A stretch of DNA of 53,232 nt from an uncultured Pelagibacteraceae bacterium (lineage in GTDB: Bacteria > Pseudomonadota > Alphaproteobacteria > Pelagibacterales > Pelagibacteraceae), in the NCBI GenBank assembly GCA_902580135.1, contig CACHJL010000004.1, positions 1 to 53,232 on the forward strand. Reading direction: 5' to 3'. Under the pieces are notes generated by a model. The model was not told the origin of the DNA. It saw only the letters and a program-made list of their open reading frames with translations, and did not search any database. Shown here one piece after another: positions 50,374 through 53,232 of the stretch; the first letter of the stretch is position 1, and every line of letters begins with the position of its first letter. Made by a program: the position numbers and the translations under genes.

Positions 50374-51152
50374 TACTTTTTCTTCATTTTAACGGCTTTA
50401 GGTTTTGGAAATTTTATAGGTCTAATATTTGTTTGTTCATGAAGAATATCCAATCTTCTTGCTACTTCTTGATATCCTTCAATTAAGTTCCCCAGATCAT
50501 TTCTGAATATATCTTTATCTAGTTTTTTTTCTGTTGTCGCATCCCAAAGTCTACATGTATCAGGACTTATCTCATCTGCTAATATAATATTATTATCTTG
50601 AGTCGACTTTCCAAACTCTAACTTAAAATCAACCAGCTTTATACCAACACCTCTAAACATTCCTTGCAAAAAATCATTTATTCTTTTGCATTGATCATTG
50701 ATTAATTCTAATTCCATTATATTCATCCAATTAAATGACAAAATGTGTTCACGGCTTACTAAAGGATCGCCTAAATCATCATTTTTTAAGCAATACTCAA
50801 TTAAAGGATAATCTAAAACTGTACCTTCTTCTATGCCTAGTCTTTTAGTTAATGATCCAGTCGCAATGTTTCTTACAACAAATTCAATAGGAATAATCTC
50901 AACACTTTTTACTAGCTGTTCTCTCATATTAATTCTTTTTATGAGATGATTTTTTATTCCTATTTCATTTAAGTTCGAGAGAATATGTTCTGAAATTCTA
51001 TTATTTAAAATTCCCTTTCCATCGATAGTTGCTTTTTTTTGATTATTAAAAGCTGTTGCATCATCTTTAAAATGTTGAATAACTAAATTCTTTTCAGGAG
51101 AAGCAAAAATAATTTTTGCTTTTCCCTCATATAATTTTTTTCCTTTTTTCAT
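50373..51152 (-). CDS. purC: SAICAR synthetase
   Basis: KKLYEGKAKIIFAS; EFVVRNIATGSLTKRLG; LADEISPDTCRLWD. Confidence 0.97.
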   Translation of the reverse strand: MKKGKKLYEGKAKIIFASPEKNLVIQHFKDDATAFNNQKKATIDGKGILNNRISEHILSNLNEIGIKNHLIKRINMREQLVKSVEIIPIEFVVRNIATGSLTKRLGIEEGTVLDYPLIEYCLKNDDLGDPLVSREHILSFNWMNIMELELINDQCKRINDFLQGMFRGVGIKLVDFKLEFGKSTQDNNIILADEISPDTCRLWDATTEKKLDKDIFRNDLGNLIEGYQEVARRLDILHEQTNIRPIKFPKPKAVKMKKK

Positions 51153-52444
51153 TATTTAAAAACTCTATTAAATATTAAATTTACATTTTTAAAATGTGAG
51201 GAATAATTAAATATTTTTTTTATTTTTTTAATTTGAATTCTTGATGTAATATTTTTATCATTCATTACAACATCTAAAAGGTTAAGATTATCTGCTATGC
51301 ATTTTTTAGCATGTGTTTGTATTAATCTGTAAGATTTTTCTCTACTAAGACCTGATTTGGTTAGTTCTAACATTAACTCTTGAGAGAAAATAGTACCTTT
51401 AGTAATATTAAGATTATTTAGCATTTTTTTTGGATAAACAATCATTTTATCTAATACATTAGCTAATCTTACTAAAGCAAAATCAATTGTTATATTTGCA
51501 TCTGGCCCTATATTTCTCTCAACACTTGAATGTGAGATATCTCGTTCATGCCAGAGTGCAATGTTTTCTAATGCAGGGAAAGTATAACTTCTCACCATTC
51601 TTGCTAGCCCTGTTAGATTTTCAGTTAAGATTGGGTTTTTCTTATGTGGCATTGCAGACGAACCTTTTTGTTTTTTTGAAAAGAATTCCTGCAATTCATA
51701 AACTTCTGTTCTTTGTAAATGCCTGATCTCAGTAGCAACTCTCTCAATTGATCCTGCAATAATTCCTAATACAGAAAAATAATATGCATGTCTATCTCTT
51801 GGAATAATTTGTGTTGATATAGGTTCAACTTTTAGTCCAAGTTTTTTTGCAACATGTTTTTCAACTTTTGGGTTTATATTAGCAAATGTGCCAACAGCCC
51901 CTGATATTGCACATGTTGATACTTCATCAATTGCACTGATTAATCTTTTCTTGTTTCTTTTAAATTCTTCATAATAAGATGCTAATTTTAAACCAAATGT
52001 TATTGGCTCTGCATGAATACCGTGGCTCCTACCAATACATGGGGTGTATTTATATTTTTTAGCTTTTGATTTTAAAACTTTTAATATTTGATCAATATCT
52101 TTAACTAAAATCTTACCAGATTGAACTAGCTGAATGTTAAAACTTGTATCTAAAACATCGGATGATGTCATTCCTTGGTGTAAATATCTTGCTTTAATTC
52201 CTACTTTTTCTGTTACTGAAGTAAGAAAAGCTATAACGTCGTGTTTTACTTTATCTTCAATAGCATGAATTCTTTTAACATTAATTTTTGCTTTTTTTTT
52301 AACAATACTTGCAACTCCTCTTGGAATTTGTCTTATTTTTTCCATTCCCTCAGCTGCAGCTATTTCTACATCAAGCCATATTTTATATTTATTTTCTTCT
52401 GACCAGATTTGTGTAAGTTCTTTTCTAGAGTATCTTGATATCAT
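51152..52444 (-). CDS. purB: Adenylosuccinate lyase
   Basis: MISRYSRKELTQIWSEENKYKIWLDVE; GSSAMPHKKNPILTENLTGLAR. Confidence 0.97.
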   Translation of the reverse strand: MISRYSRKELTQIWSEENKYKIWLDVEIAAAEGMEKIRQIPRGVASIVKKKAKINVKRIHAIEDKVKHDVIAFLTSVTEKVGIKARYLHQGMTSSDVLDTSFNIQLVQSGKILVKDIDQILKVLKSKAKKYKYTPCIGRSHGIHAEPITFGLKLASYYEEFKRNKKRLISAIDEVSTCAISGAVGTFANINPKVEKHVAKKLGLKVEPISTQIIPRDRHAYYFSVLGIIAGSIERVATEIRHLQRTEVYELQEFFSKKQKGSSAMPHKKNPILTENLTGLARMVRSYTFPALENIALWHERDISHSSVERNIGPDANITIDFALVRLANVLDKMIVYPKKMLNNLNITKGTIFSQELMLELTKSGLSREKSYRLIQTHAKKCIADNLNLLDVVMNDKNITSRIQIKKIKKIFNYSSHFKNVNLIFNRVFK

Positions 52445-53214
52445 TACTTATATGGAGGCTTTCTGTAATCTTTAACAGATTCTGTAAATATTTCATAAGA
52501 ATCTTCTGTTATTCCTAATGTGTGCTCAAATTGTGCAGATAAAGATTTATCTTTTGTAACAGCTGTCCATCCATCATTTAAAACCTTAACATCAAATTTT
52601 CCAGCATTTATCATTGGTTCAATAGTAAATGTCATACCAGGTTTTAATTCAATGCCTGTATTTTTCTTTCCATAATGCAAAACATTAGGTGCCTCATGAA
52701 AAGTATTGCTAATTCCATGACCACAAAAATCTCTTACAACTGAATAACCTTTTTCTTCAACATATGATTGAATCTCAAAACCTATATCACCAAGTTTAAC
52801 ACCAGGCTTTAAAATTTTTATTGCTCTAGTCATTGATTCATAAGTTGCATCAATTAAATTTTTTGCTTTTACAGAAACTTCCCCAACTGCAAACATTCTA
52901 CTTGTATCACCATAATATTCATTAACTATAGCAGTTACATCGACGTTAACTGCATCCCCTTCATTTAATATTCTTTCTGAAGGTATGCCATGGCACACAA
53001 CATGATTTAAAGATGTACATAAAGATTTTTTAAATCCTCTGTAATAAAGTGGAGCTGAGTATCCACCATTGTCATTTATAAATTCGAAACTTAGTTGATC
53101 AATTTTATCAGTTGATATTCCTGGTTCAATATAATCTGTAAGCATATCTAAAGTTTGAGATGCAAGTTTTCCAGCTACTCTCATTTTTTCAAATTTTTCA
53201 GAATAATTAATCAT
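52444..53214 (-). CDS. map: Methionine aminopeptidase type I
   Basis: CTSLNHVVCHGIPSERILNEGDAVNVDVTAI; RDFCGHGISNTFHEAPNVLHYG; TIEPMIN. Confidence 0.95.
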   Translation of the reverse strand: MINYSEKFEKMRVAGKLASQTLDMLTDYIEPGISTDKIDQLSFEFINDNGGYSAPLYYRGFKKSLCTSLNHVVCHGIPSERILNEGDAVNVDVTAIVNEYYGDTSRMFAVGEVSVKAKNLIDATYESMTRAIKILKPGVKLGDIGFEIQSYVEEKGYSVVRDFCGHGISNTFHEAPNVLHYGKKNTGIELKPGMTFTIEPMINAGKFDVKVLNDGWTAVTKDKSLSAQFEHTLGITEDSYEIFTESVKDYRKPPYK

Positions 53215-53232
53215 TTATAATTTTAATTTTTT

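Noticed and set aside
1-53232. CRISPR arrays, IS elements, prophage or toxin-antitoxin/defence loci
   Set aside because: No spaced repeats, transposase/integrase motifs or recognisable defence domains were seen in the ORFs or gaps.

Overview
AT-rich, densely packed window with very short or overlapping intergenic gaps. Gene content and protein style fit a SAR11/Pelagibacterales-type alphaproteobacterial chromosome (inference; no search was run). From left to right it contains: the 3' end of a malyl-CoA lyase gene with malate-CoA ligase mtkA/mtkB; a TMA/TMAO methylated-amine region (Tdm-like DUF1989+GcvT demethylase, TmoX-like binding protein, ABC ATPase and double-length permease, glycerol kinase, Tmm-like monooxygenase); several small unknown genes; a cluster of secreted proteins with two tandem HExxH paralogs; housekeeping genes (rpoZ, dusA, phosphomannomutase, nrdAB); prpDBC of the 2-methylcitrate cycle; gph, a GlmU acyltransferase-only protein, glmS, class II DAHP synthase, nadE, cysS, cimA, an RNA methyltransferase and rpsD; a LamG/Ig-like autotransporter; and a reverse-strand block map-purB-purC-purS-purQ-purL-bolA-grxD. 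The most notable observation is that the Tdm-like gene is split into two ORFs by one in-frame TGA (4212-4214, minus strand), with the same reading frame and recognisable domain continuing directly after it. Other points worth checking: the secreted HExxH paralog cassette, a MORN-containing three-gene insertion between the TmoX-like gene and its ABC partners, the GlmU C-terminal-domain-only protein, the autotransporter, and a repeat/palindrome array upstream of nrdAB. I found no rRNA, tRNA, CRISPR array or mobile element.
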